Source: a virus
Direction: 5' to 3' (one strand)
Length of the DNA: 64,000 nt
IMG/VR virus record: IMGVR_UViG_3300046787_000675
Span: 96,706 to 160,705 of that record
Below the pieces are notes generated by a model that ran no database searches, was not told the origin of the DNA, and saw only the letters and a program-made list of their open reading frames with translations. The stretch's first letter is position 1. Each line of letters opens with the position of its first letter. Made by a program: the position numbers and the translations under genes. Below, piece by piece: positions 54,344-62,994 of the stretch.

Positions 54344-56443
54344 CTATTCGGTATGTGCTGTTGCAATATCTGTAGATAGATTACCCAGTGTATTTTCTGC
54401 TTGATCCGGGTGGAATGTTGTTTTTTCTTTGAGGAAAATAACAAGGTCGCCTGTTGCTAAGAATACTTCTTTAAGATGAGAATGTAATTCTTTCATCTTG
54501 TCCTTTCCATGTCTATCCTCAAAGGCATCGTTATGCCAGTAGTACAGAAACAATAGTCGTCCTAGTGCATCCAGACCTTTAATCAAGGCGGAAGTATAAT
54601 CTTTACGTAGTTCCGAAATATCTGCTTTATCGACTAATTGTTTTATAACAGATACATCGAGTACTTCTTTTATACCTGACCCTGCGGCTTCCTGTGCTTT
54701 ATTAATAGCTTCCTGTGGTAATATTGCTTTACCTTTTTTAGTTTGGATTGTCTCAACAATAGGTTGTTTTTCTTTACCTCTTGGCCCACCCATGAAAGGT
54801 TTAAAAGAAGAATCTCGGTATGAGTTCAGATTAAAGGCAGCGGATTCTTTATATAAATATCTTTTCTTATGTCCCGGCGAGCTATGTGCTTCTTTTAGCA
54901 TCCGGATAACATCTTGACCTTCTATCCCGTAACCTTCACATAGTATTTTTGCCATGGCTTCTTTAGGAATAAACGGTGTATTGCCGTTTGCATCCGTCAA
55001 GCTTCCGTAGTTGGCATTACTGCCCATATTTACTTCAACACAGCCTAAACCTTTAGACGTATATGCTTTGATTGAGAATAGGGAAGGCATGCCGTATTTA
55101 GGTTCGGACTTTCTATTTTGTACAAACATACGGCAATCATCCGAAGGTACATATAATTTATCTTCTTTAGCTATTAGTTTACCTTCGTCGGTAAAAACAA
55201 CTAACATTTCCTTTCTATTGGAAAGACCGTCATAAAGATTAACATAGATATTGCCGGAGAAGTCAGAAGCATAACGACTGAGATCTGCTTTAATAACATT
55301 ATGTGTGGAGTGGACGAATAACAGGCTGGTCATATCTTTGATATCGCGTATAGACCTGGCTGAAGCTTTCATTCCACCTTGTTTGTTTTCGATTTTATTC
55401 CTGTCTAATCCTGTTGTGGGTTTAGCGAATACATCTGCAGCTTTAACCCAGAAAAAGTCGTGACTGGAATCAATAGGAATAAGTGCAACATGAGAAGTTG
55501 TATTCTTACAGTGTCCGTCTGCCCCTCTATTAGGTTTAACAATAATATACTTCTCCAGTGTCCCGTCCTTTAATAATACATCATAGATACCAGGGGAAGT
55601 AGGATTTTGGAAATTTCCTGAATCAACTTCTTCGTGAAATACTTTGGTAAAATTAGTCCTATGATCTTTGATGTATATGCCGTTTTTAACGAGTAGTTTT
55701 TTCTCGTTATCGTCTAGCTCTTTAGCTTCTTTGCTTAGTTTATCCTTGATGTAGATTACTTTATTCGGTTCTACTACAGGAATAACATCTCTGTATATGA
55801 TCGCCTGTTTAGCTACTTTCTCGATATGGTCTAAGCTATGTACTTGGAATAGAGCATTTGCGAATTCTGGATCTTTAAGGAATGTATTGACAAATAATGA
55901 ACTTGCCTCTTTAGGTAATGCTTCTAATGCTCCGTCGAGAGAAGGAAGATATTGTTTCTCTACGCCTTCCCCTAATCTCTTAAACATGTTATCTACAGCT
56001 TCTTTTTCCAGGAACGAATTATTACCAAAAGAAGACGCAGCTAATTTAAATATAGAACTATCTGGAGAAAAGGTATTGGTGTTCTCAGAAGATGCTCCTA
56101 AACCGTTGTTGTTAATTTCGCTATTGGTTGCTGTAGAGCCAAGTATCTGTACTCCCTGGTCATTGATAGCTGCAATGAATGTATCTGTTGCAGGTACAAA
56201 CATATCTTTATTTTTTATGTATAGTAACTCAAATCCTTCCAGAGCACCTTTTATAAAGAATATCGGAATATATAACCAGACATTATTAACCACAAAGGCA
56301 TAAATACCTACGGCTTTTGTATCGTCGTCTGTTTTATCAATAATCTGAAATCCTACTCTATATTCTACTAGAGACGGAAGTCTTTCGTTAAGCTCCGCGT
56401 CAACTAACTGTCCAAAACGTTGCTCAAATGATATCTCTGCCAT
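54344..56443 (-). CDS. Large head-module protein, 699 aa (not a clear portal)
   Basis: It lies where a portal gene would be expected, but I do not see a portal-like wing/stem pattern. The N-terminal about 110 residues have a distinct beta/alpha domain (YAFVVNNVWLYIPIFFIKGA ... ELLYIKNKDMFVPA), and seven hydrophobic-x-K-x-A motifs are scattered from residue 130 (LEKEA, LPKEA, IEKVA, LSKEA, IPKEA, MLKEA, IFKLA). A role in the head core or connector is possible. It follows the beta' C-terminal gene after about 115 non-coding bases. Confidence 0.55.
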   Translation of the reverse strand: MAEISFEQRFGQLVDAELNERLPSLVEYRVGFQIIDKTDDDTKAVGIYAFVVNNVWLYIPIFFIKGALEGFELLYIKNKDMFVPATDTFIAAINDQGVQILGSTATNSEINNNGLGASSENTNTFSPDSSIFKLAASSFGNNSFLEKEAVDNMFKRLGEGVEKQYLPSLDGALEALPKEASSLFVNTFLKDPEFANALFQVHSLDHIEKVAKQAIIYRDVIPVVEPNKVIYIKDKLSKEAKELDDNEKKLLVKNGIYIKDHRTNFTKVFHEEVDSGNFQNPTSPGIYDVLLKDGTLEKYIIVKPNRGADGHCKNTTSHVALIPIDSSHDFFWVKAADVFAKPTTGLDRNKIENKQGGMKASARSIRDIKDMTSLLFVHSTHNVIKADLSRYASDFSGNIYVNLYDGLSNRKEMLVVFTDEGKLIAKEDKLYVPSDDCRMFVQNRKSEPKYGMPSLFSIKAYTSKGLGCVEVNMGSNANYGSLTDANGNTPFIPKEAMAKILCEGYGIEGQDVIRMLKEAHSSPGHKKRYLYKESAAFNLNSYRDSSFKPFMGGPRGKEKQPIVETIQTKKGKAILPQEAINKAQEAAGSGIKEVLDVSVIKQLVDKADISELRKDYTSALIKGLDALGRLLFLYYWHNDAFEDRHGKDKMKELHSHLKEVFLATGDLVIFLKEKTTFHPDQAENTLGNLSTDIATAHTE

Positions 56444-56558
56444 TATCTGATCCTATGTTAATCCGCTCGTTTTTATTTAAATTCATACTTTCTTATAAAA
56501 TACCTTGTTTTACAGTAAAGACAACATAACACTAATTTAATATGAAAATTTATCTTAT

Positions 56559-59540
56559 TTATAATCGTGTAGGATCCATCAATTTACTTGCATAACCTAC
56601 ATCGTCATGTTTACTGGTTCCACCTAATCTGATATCTTCCAGTAAATTTTTCTTTAAATTGAAACCTGTTAATTTATTTTTGAAGTCTGGGTCCGTTCCC
56701 GGTATATCCATAATTCTCATCGGTGCCGGTTCGAAGCCCGGCGCAGCGTCGTGCGTTTTAATACTTTTAATCTGTTCTTCTTTTAAAAACTTTGCAACCT
56801 TAGGTGTTATCCGTGTTCCAATACTGTAATGTAATACAGGCTGCTCTAGATATTTACCTACAGCTCTATCGGGAGATAGCTCGATGGAATCTTTACGCGG
56901 TTGGTAGTTTCGCTGAATGTCGCTATATGTGACAATATCATCAATGACATGGCCGTTAGGTCCTTCGATATCTGTTATTTTTACGCGGTCAAAGAATCCC
57001 CTAGCTAAAGTTTCTACATGGCGTTGTTTAACATTTATTCCGTTGTTTTTTAATATCTGTCCAAATTTATTAACAAAATAAAGACGCGCATCTCCTATCC
57101 CTTTATACTTTGCCATCTCAGCGGGATTAGGTGTTCCGTCAGTTAACATATCTCCTTGTTCAATCTGATCGCCAACAGTAACTAATACATCCCGAGCAGG
57201 ACTAGCATAGAATGCCTCTCCGCCTACAGTTATGTACTTGCCTCCTTGAGGGGCGTCCGATATACTCTGTACTATTCCATCTTTATTAGATAATACAGAT
57301 CCTCCTCTAAAATGTTTAGGTACTTGAAGGAATTGATTGACTTCCTCGAATCCGGATAATTCATCGGAGAACTGTTTACCCCCAATAATGCCCCCTGTGT
57401 GTTTGGAGGATAACCCTGACTGAGTTAAAGGTTCAGACAATAAACGACCTGTATCAACACCTACATAGGCTCCTATTTCTGGAAAATTACCTTTATCTCG
57501 TTTTCCGGCACAGCGTCTACATATCCCGTTACCTGATTGACATGTTATTAACGATCTAACAAGTAATTTCTTATCTTGGATAGCGGGTAGATGTTTTTTT
57601 GTTATAGTTGTTCCTGCAGGTACATTCCCTACATCCTTAGCAAGCACTCGACCTATAACATCGCTGTTGTCGCCCAACATAATAATACCTTTGTCGGATG
57701 CGCCGCAATCGTCTTCGACTACTTGTACACGAGAAGAAGCTAAGGCTAATTGTTTACCTAAAAATCCTGATTTTGCTGTCATGAACTGAGTGTCAGAGTT
57801 AGATACTACCATCCCGTTAGCCAATACAAATAAATGGTCTTCGTGATCTACTTCAAGATCGTATGTAGAGCGAGTGCCTAATACTGATGTACTAACATAA
57901 TTTAATCTTGTATCTTGTGATCTCCCGTCGGATTTTACAGAATGGATTATCTCTCTGACTTTTTTACCTTTTTTTCCAATAGTAGTTAGATATTGACTTC
58001 TATACAACACCGATTGTCTATCGGAATAACTTAATACATAAGCGTCTCTAGATGCCTTTATAGTATACCCGTAAGATGATGATTCGGGTATATTTTTTTT
58101 ATCTATATGAATTATATCTGTACAATATATTCCTAGTCTAGTCTCTAGTAGATATCTAATTCCTTTGAGTAACTCTTCGGATGTAGAGTGATATCTGATA
58201 ACAGGGGTTGAAGTAATTCCACTTATTGTACTTCCGCCATCAGCTTCGAAAAATCCATTTATAAATGCACATACACTATTATTATCCCATGTCATAACTT
58301 CTGGAGGTATTACTTTTTCATATGATTTTTTACCTAAAAGACCGAAATTAGCTATCCATGCTTTAGCACTATTAGAGGAGAATTTATTTTTTCTATCTAA
58401 ATCGAGTAACACATATTCGTAGGATGGCATTTTCGATTTTCGATTACGCTCTTTATATTTTAAATACCAATTTAAAGGTTGTAATAATTCATTTAAGGCG
58501 TCGACTAACTCAATATCACTAGTAGTTAAAGTTATAGAATTTTGGACACTAAAGTGCCCATCCCCTATTAATAAACCGAGTAGAAACGCTTTAGTAGTAT
58601 CGTACGGAATCCCATTAAAATTATTTCCTTTTGATAAAGTTATACCGAAATTCTTTTTAGCAGTACCAATAGGATATTTATCTTTTTTGCGGCGAAGTAA
58701 ACTACCAGTAGTCCATTCCCCCAATACTTTATGATCTTCTGTACATTCTATATATCTATACGAGTGTGTTCTTCCTAGTCTGAATCTATATGAGTAAACT
58801 TGTTTTATTCCGTTATCGTAGGTATTGACTACTTGGGTAGGGAATGTATTCCCTTTCTTATCTGAACCTAGAACATATTCTCCTACGTTTATATCTTCAA
58901 TCGATTTCTGTGTCCCATCAGCCATGCGTACTTTAGTTCCTTTTGCGAGACAATACCCTTTTCTCGAAGAGAAAGACCCGGCAAAATACTCCATGGGTTT
59001 TGCCCCTTGAGCGTACCCATTGATACCTGGAACAGGAATTGGCCTACCTGCTTGGTCGGCTACAAGTATGTCGCCAAATAATAATTGTGTTAGCTGTACA
59101 GGAGAACCTCTAAAACCGTGCTTAATACTTTCCCCTAAAGAATTGTTTCCTTTACTGGTGCTATCAAGGACGATCTTGTTAATTACAGGCATCTCTTTAC
59201 GCATGTATTCTACAATCTCTTTGTTTTTCTGCTCGGGAGATTTCCTTCTATCCTGTTGGATGTCGACAATATTATTTTTTATAACCTCGCGATATTTCTT
59301 TACTTCATCTGGCATTTTTAAATCGGATAAACGTATAGACGCCAGTCCTCCTTGTTCTGTTCCGGCTACCCTGGAAACATTCATAAGGGACTGCATTGTA
59401 TCGATATATTTGTCAGGATGTCTCTCGGCCATTGCCAGGAAAAATGTCTCTGCAGATTTCTTGTTAAAGACTCTATCCGGATCTCGTAAGTCTTCCGGAA
59501 TTATATCGTTTATCAGATATTGACCTAATGTGCGCGCCAT
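56559..59540 (-). CDS. RNA polymerase beta' subunit, C-terminal half, with intein
   Basis: 993 residues; 608 without the intein. The host sequence holds the bridge-helix region (SSRKGY | SDTQFMTAKSGFLGKQLA, corresponding to ARKGLADTALKTA), then VVEDDCGA, and a complete second zinc site C612, C667, C674, C677 with the same internal spacing as bacterial beta' (7 and 3 residues). A trigger-loop-like EIGAYVGVDTGRLLSEPLTQ ... GLSSKHTGG follows. This is the catalytic C-terminal half of a multisubunit RNA polymerase. The matching N-terminal half is a separate gene (62995-64000). Assignment strong; the beta subunit is not in the window. Confidence 0.9.
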   Translation of the reverse strand: MARTLGQYLINDIIPEDLRDPDRVFNKKSAETFFLAMAERHPDKYIDTMQSLMNVSRVAGTEQGGLASIRLSDLKMPDEVKKYREVIKNNIVDIQQDRRKSPEQKNKEIVEYMRKEMPVINKIVLDSTSKGNNSLGESIKHGFRGSPVQLTQLLFGDILVADQAGRPIPVPGINGYAQGAKPMEYFAGSFSSRKGYCLAKGTKVRMADGTQKSIEDINVGEYVLGSDKKGNTFPTQVVNTYDNGIKQVYSYRFRLGRTHSYRYIECTEDHKVLGEWTTGSLLRRKKDKYPIGTAKKNFGITLSKGNNFNGIPYDTTKAFLLGLLIGDGHFSVQNSITLTTSDIELVDALNELLQPLNWYLKYKERNRKSKMPSYEYVLLDLDRKNKFSSNSAKAWIANFGLLGKKSYEKVIPPEVMTWDNNSVCAFINGFFEADGGSTISGITSTPVIRYHSTSEELLKGIRYLLETRLGIYCTDIIHIDKKNIPESSSYGYTIKASRDAYVLSYSDRQSVLYRSQYLTTIGKKGKKVREIIHSVKSDGRSQDTRLNYVSTSVLGTRSTYDLEVDHEDHLFVLANGMVVSNSDTQFMTAKSGFLGKQLALASSRVQVVEDDCGASDKGIIMLGDNSDVIGRVLAKDVGNVPAGTTITKKHLPAIQDKKLLVRSLITCQSGNGICRRCAGKRDKGNFPEIGAYVGVDTGRLLSEPLTQSGLSSKHTGGIIGGKQFSDELSGFEEVNQFLQVPKHFRGGSVLSNKDGIVQSISDAPQGGKYITVGGEAFYASPARDVLVTVGDQIEQGDMLTDGTPNPAEMAKYKGIGDARLYFVNKFGQILKNNGINVKQRHVETLARGFFDRVKITDIEGPNGHVIDDIVTYSDIQRNYQPRKDSIELSPDRAVGKYLEQPVLHYSIGTRITPKVAKFLKEEQIKSIKTHDAAPGFEPAPMRIMDIPGTDPDFKNKLTGFNLKKNLLEDIRLGGTSKHDDVGYASKLMDPTRL
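57798..58952 (-). mobile_element. Intein with LAGLIDADG endonuclease in the beta' bridge helix
   Basis: Starts C197 (CLAKGTKVRMADGTQKSIED) and ends GMVVSN (N581) before S582. The Hint N- and C-blocks (CTEDHKVLG; DHLFVLANGMVVSN) and LAGLIDADG motifs (FLLGLLIGDGH; AFINGFFEADG) are present. The penultimate residue is Ser, not the usual His. Length 385 residues, the same as the protease intein. It lies directly in front of the bridge-helix segment that reads SDTQFMTAKSG. Confidence 0.9.
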
Positions 59541-59548
59541 TTATAACT

Positions 59549-60184
59549 CTATCTGGTTGTTTTTAGATTATCGATAATGCTTTGGAAATAATCAGATAAT
59601 TTAGATTTAGCAATAGTTAAATTACTGGAGGCGTTCTCTGCTTCCTGTCTATATGCATCGGCATTAGCCTGCCAGTGTTTAGCATATCTGCTCCATTGCT
59701 GACCTTCGGGGGTATCTAAACCTACTTTCTTAGCGTGTTGCTGAGCAGCCTGGTATTTTAGACTGGCATCTTGATATCGTGCTAAAGGCTCCGCCATATT
59801 GCGTAGTACCAACGGTCTATCTTCCGCTTTTATAGGTTGAAGATTTACAGTATCACCAAATATTTTAGTGGATGCTTTAAGCTCTTCAGCAGTTGCAGGG
59901 GTTAGATAGTCCGGTCCGTTTTGCAGGATCTCTCTTTTTCTTTTCTCTGTCCAGCCTTGAATATCATTATCTGCCGGAGTTTCTCTATGCTCGTTTATTA
60001 GATCACCTGCAAAATAACCTACGCCTGCACCGATACCTCCCCCTAATGCTTGAGGGAATAACTTCTTATCTTTTTCTGGGATAAGTTTCCGGGCAAGAGC
60101 TACACCGGCAATGGCACCGAGAGGTGTTGTAAACAACCGGGCATCTATCTTCCCGGACGGTCTTTCGTACCATGTTGGATTCAT
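59549..60184 (-). CDS. Glycine-zipper helical protein, 211 aa
   Basis: Residues 15-60 contain a hydrophobic segment followed by a glycine zipper (LGAIAGVALARKLIP ... LGGGIGAGVGYFAGDL), a form often able to enter membranes. The rest is a charged helical region. It precedes the beta' gene by eight bases and follows the Pro/Met-rich protein by four. Possibly an internal virion protein released with the genome; inferred from the similarity to the 35956 and 61571 proteins. Confidence 0.55.
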   Translation of the reverse strand: MNPTWYERPSGKIDARLFTTPLGAIAGVALARKLIPEKDKKLFPQALGGGIGAGVGYFAGDLINEHRETPADNDIQGWTEKRKREILQNGPDYLTPATAEELKASTKIFGDTVNLQPIKAEDRPLVLRNMAEPLARYQDASLKYQAAQQHAKKVGLDTPEGQQWSRYAKHWQANADAYRQEAENASSNLTIAKSKLSDYFQSIIDNLKTTR

Positions 60185-60188
60185 ATTA

Positions 60189-60917
60189 TTACCTCAGATT
60201 ATATAGGCGTTGTATAATTGTACCTAGCTCACTGTTATTTATTTTTTTTTGTTGGGCTAACTTTTCGACAGGAGGCGGCGCGAAAGACTCAGGCATTGCT
60301 TCCGGCATAGGAGGAGCAGACAGTTCTTCTGAAGGCATTGTAGGAACGCCTTCTGGAGCTACCATACCTAAATTTGCTTGCAGTAAGGCTACCTGTTCTG
60401 TTAAAGCATCTATCTGCATTTGCATCTCTTCAAATCTACTATCAGAAACCGGTTTATCTTTTTTAGATTTAGCACCACTGCCAATTAATTCTACCAATTC
60501 ATCTACGGTTAACTCACTAACGAGTTTAGGAGCTGTTTCTCCATCCTTGGCACCTACATTACCGATTGCATTCGGGTCAGGTCCGACAGGAGTCATTCCG
60601 CCGGCAGCAGGATCTAAAGGAGGCATACCACTTGCTTGATAAGCTGCCATTAAATCTTCTGCGGAAGGGACTCCACCGGCAGGGGGCATTGCACCCATCA
60701 TAGCAGGATCCATTGGAGGCATTCCTCCTGGGGGTATCGCGCCCATCATAGCAGGATCCATTGGAGGCATTGCACCCATCATAGCAGGATCCATTGGAGG
60801 CATTGCACCCATCATAGCAGGATCCATTGGCGGTTGGCCTGGAGGTGGTCCCGGAGGTGCATATGCTGTCTTCTGTAAGAGATCTTGTAAAGCAGCCAAG
60901 TTTAATTTTTCAGACAT
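60189..60917 (-). CDS. Pro/Met-rich repeat protein, 242 aa
   Basis: The N-terminal third contains four copies of the unit PPMDPAMMGA, then an acidic helical region and a second proline-rich segment (SAPPMPEAMPESFAPPP). Two hydrophobic-x-K-x-A motifs occur (LQKTA near the N-terminus, VEKLA near the end). It may be a flexible internal virion or scaffold protein. The DNA repeats are nearly identical, so copy number probably varies between relatives. Confidence 0.6.
   Translation of the reverse strand: MSEKLNLAALQDLLQKTAYAPPGPPPGQPPMDPAMMGAMPPMDPAMMGAMPPMDPAMMGAIPPGGMPPMDPAMMGAMPPAGGVPSAEDLMAAYQASGMPPLDPAAGGMTPVGPDPNAIGNVGAKDGETAPKLVSELTVDELVELIGSGAKSKKDKPVSDSRFEEMQMQIDALTEQVALLQANLGMVAPEGVPTMPSEELSAPPMPEAMPESFAPPPVEKLAQQKKINNSELGTIIQRLYNLR
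60691..60837 (-). repeat. 33-bp tandem repeats encoding PPMDPAMMGA units
   Basis: Units begin at 60739, 60772 and 60805, each 33 bases apart, with a fourth at 60691 separated by a 15-base insertion. The copies are almost identical, showing recent duplication within the gene. Confidence 0.85.
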
Positions 60918-60929
60918 ATTATAATCCTT

Positions 60930-61565
60930 TTATTTATTATCCAATTTATATAGATAGCCTGCTATATAGGCTTCTTTGTTTACATTACTATCTTGTAAAG
61001 TAATGCTGTGCGCTTTCTTTTCCAATGTAGATTGCGAATACGTGTTCGTTTTTATAGTTTTTACAGCTTTCAAACGATTACCGTTTATAGGCGCATATCC
61101 TCCGGTCATATGTCCCAGAAGAAATATTTCCAGTTGTTTGGGTGTCTTTGTCTGAAGTTTATCCCAGCCGTCCCCTTCTTCCGATGTCGGTTTAGATACG
61201 GTATCTACCTCTGCGATAAATATATGATTATCTTCTCCCGCATATTTATTTGCCCAGCTTCCCATTGCCTTCTGCATTGAGGGAGGCCATTTCCAGACAA
61301 CCTTAGAAATTAATTTAATATTTTTTAACGTTATCCCGCATTCCTCTAATGCCTCTCTGCGAACTGCAGTTACCGGACCTTCTCCTTCGTCTATTCCTCC
61401 TCCCGGTACCTCAACATATAATCCGCCTGCAGACGATCTCTTAATACGTGCAACAATAGAGCCATCAGGCATTATAGCGAATACCTCAGCTCGTTTTCTA
61501 TAGGGGAGCGATGCCCCCTTTAGTGTTGTTAATTTTACGGTTTCATCGCGGGCGTATTTTAACAT
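60930..61565 (-). CDS. Nudix hydrolase with C-terminal virion-like tag
   Basis: 211 residues. The Nudix box G56-x5-E62-x7-R70-E71-x-x-E74-E75-x-G77-I78 is exact (GGIDEGEGPVTAVRREALEE then CGI), so it should hydrolyse a nucleoside-diphosphate-linked compound. Its C-terminus (VNKEAYIAGYLYKLDNK) repeats the tag found at the N-termini of the proteins at 61571 and 62795. A further LEKKA motif is present. It lies between the two RNA polymerase half genes; possible substrates include NTPs, capped RNA ends or dinucleotides, not determinable here. Confidence 0.85.
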   Translation of the reverse strand: MLKYARDETVKLTTLKGASLPYRKRAEVFAIMPDGSIVARIKRSSAGGLYVEVPGGGIDEGEGPVTAVRREALEECGITLKNIKLISKVVWKWPPSMQKAMGSWANKYAGEDNHIFIAEVDTVSKPTSEEGDGWDKLQTKTPKQLEIFLLGHMTGGYAPINGNRLKAVKTIKTNTYSQSTLEKKAHSITLQDSNVNKEAYIAGYLYKLDNK

Positions 61566-61570
61566 ATTGT

Positions 61571-62341
61571 TTATTCTTTTTGTCTACCTTGCATTCTGTT
61601 GATAGTGTCCAGGACTTTTCCGGCTTTGCGTTTATTGTCGGATTGTTCAAGTAAACTACTTCCTAGCCCGACGGCATCGGCTCCAAGACGTGTACCTAAA
61701 CCTGCCAATGCAAGTTCTGGTTTGGCTGTTAGTGCGCCTGCAAGACTGACTAATTGACCAGCAGTTTGTAGTCCTGTTCTTGCTGTTTCGCCTGTTAAGT
61801 TTTTGAATTTTTTATCAGGATCTGTAATTGCCTCCGCTACTTCTGTATATCCGCTATCTGCCCATCTAGCTCCAGGCATTATTATACTCTTCAATGCCGA
61901 CTTTATACCTCCAGTATCAGATATTCTCTTTAGTTCCGGTGTAAGTTCTTTAATATCTGCAGTAGCCCCTTCTGCCGCTAATCTTTCAACTTTACTCCGT
62001 CTTAGTTTACGAGCAAGAAGTAAGGCAGCCAATCCACCTACTCCTCCTGAAATACCGGCAATTACAGCTCGTTTGCTATTACTCATATTTTTACTTAGAT
62101 AACCCCCTAGAGCAACTCCGCCAATAGAGCCTGTAAGCCCAGATACCATGTCGGATGCTACCGGATGGTTAGTGTTAACGGAAGTATCACCGGCTGCTTC
62201 GGCAAGTGCTTCCATTCTACCGGAATCTGTATTACCGTTAAAGAATAAGCTACGTTGGTCTTTAGATCTATCGAGGAGTTCCTGGATTGTTGGGTTAGCT
62301 TCTTTATACATGTACCCATTTAAAAATGCTGTCTTATTCAT
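61571..62341 (-). CDS. Glycine-zipper protein with N-terminal tag, 256 aa
   Basis: It begins MNKTAFLNGYMYKEANPTIQ, the tag shared with 62795 and with the Nudix C-terminus. A Gly-rich membrane-type region follows (VSGLTGSIGGVALGGYLSKN ... VIAGISGGVGGLAALLLARK, residues about 65-115) and a basic helical tail. It may be a virion-carried membrane protein. It overlaps no neighbour closely and starts four bases after the lipoprotein gene ends. Confidence 0.6.
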   Translation of the reverse strand: MNKTAFLNGYMYKEANPTIQELLDRSKDQRSLFFNGNTDSGRMEALAEAAGDTSVNTNHPVASDMVSGLTGSIGGVALGGYLSKNMSNSKRAVIAGISGGVGGLAALLLARKLRRSKVERLAAEGATADIKELTPELKRISDTGGIKSALKSIIMPGARWADSGYTEVAEAITDPDKKFKNLTGETARTGLQTAGQLVSLAGALTAKPELALAGLGTRLGADAVGLGSSLLEQSDNKRKAGKVLDTINRMQGRQKE

Positions 62342-62344
62342 ACT

Positions 62345-62620
62345 TTATTCCACTATTTTTTTGATTAAATTAGTTCCTGCACCTGCAGGTGTAAGGGAGG
62401 ACGGATCTACACTAATAGGGATAGCCTGTTTAGCATCTTGTTTAGTGTCTTGCTTAGAGTCTTGGGTGTTATCCGAAGAAGTAGTTACTGTTATGTCGTT
62501 AACAACCGCATTATCGCCAAATGTAATAGTAATTCTTACACCGGCAGCTGTTTCGTTTTCGAATGGGGTAGTTGCACATGCAGTCAACAAAACAATGCAG
62601 ATAATTAATAAATATCTCAT
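62345..62620 (-). CDS. Small lipoprotein, 91 aa
   Basis: Signal peptide MRYLLIICIVLLTAC with lipobox L-L-T-A-C15 is followed by a polar, Thr/Asp/Gln-rich mature part (repeats DSKQDTKQDAKQ). It is likely lipid-anchored in the cell envelope, perhaps a spanin or exclusion factor. AAGGAG precedes the ATG, inside the 3' end of the tiny gene upstream. Confidence 0.6.
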   Translation of the reverse strand: MRYLLIICIVLLTACATTPFENETAAGVRITITFGDNAVVNDITVTTSSDNTQDSKQDTKQDAKQAIPISVDPSSLTPAGAGTNLIKKIVE

Positions 62621-62621
62621 G

Positions 62622-62738
62622 TTATTTCTCCTTTTTAATTTTGTTATCTATTTTTTCTTTAACGGTTTCATTTATGTTTTTCTGAAGTTCTTTACTTTTT
62701 TCTTTAGCAAACTTTTTTAGATCGTCTTTGTCAGTCAT
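62622..62738 (-). CDS. Lys-rich small protein, 38 aa
   Basis: A short frame (MTDKDDLKKFAKEKSKELQK ...) that ends within the ribosome site of the lipoprotein gene. It is a highly charged amphipathic helix with Lys at regular steps. Only a weak AGG precedes its start, so it may be a real micro-protein or a coincidental frame. Not recognised. Confidence 0.45.
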   Translation of the reverse strand: MTDKDDLKKFAKEKSKELQKNINETVKEKIDNKIKKEK

Positions 62739-62794
62739 ATATGTACCTATTTATTGTTATATTAATTGACTCTATTTATTTAAAATTTCACTAT

Positions 62795-62989
62795 TTATTT
62801 TTGAGATAAACTTAATAAAGCTTCAAGTTGGGCTTTCTTATAAGGGTCGAAATAAACACCTTGATAAAAAAGATTGTTCGGGTCAATAGAGTTCTCTAAG
62901 AAAGCCTCTGCAGTAGGCCTATAAGGAAGTACGGAAGCGTCGCGTGACTCTTTATACATATATCCATCGAGGTAGGCTTGCTTGTTCAT
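62795..62989 (-). CDS. Tagged small protein, 64 aa
   Basis: It begins MNKQAYLDGYMYKESRDASV, nearly the same tag as the 256-residue protein, then a short alpha/beta piece. Otherwise no family is recognised. It sits six bases after the beta' N-terminal gene. If the tag is a virion- or protease-directed signal, this protein is likely carried in the capsid. Confidence 0.6.
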   Translation of the reverse strand: MNKQAYLDGYMYKESRDASVLPYRPTAEAFLENSIDPNNLFYQGVYFDPYKKAQLEALLSLSQK

Positions 62990-62994
62990 TTTTC

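Noticed and set aside
54344-56443. Calling the 699-residue gene the portal
   Set aside because: Position fits but no portal features are seen, and its K-x-A density resembles internal head proteins instead.
57798-58952. First thought that the beta' C-half intein is in the trigger loop
   Set aside because: The flanking RKGY|SDTQFMTAKSG matches the bridge-helix start (ARKGLADTALKTA). The trigger-loop-like segment comes later (GVDTGRLLSEPLTQ).
60691-60837. Possible CRISPR-like array
   Set aside because: The 33-base units are directly adjacent and encode an in-frame Pro/Met repeat; there are no unique spacers.
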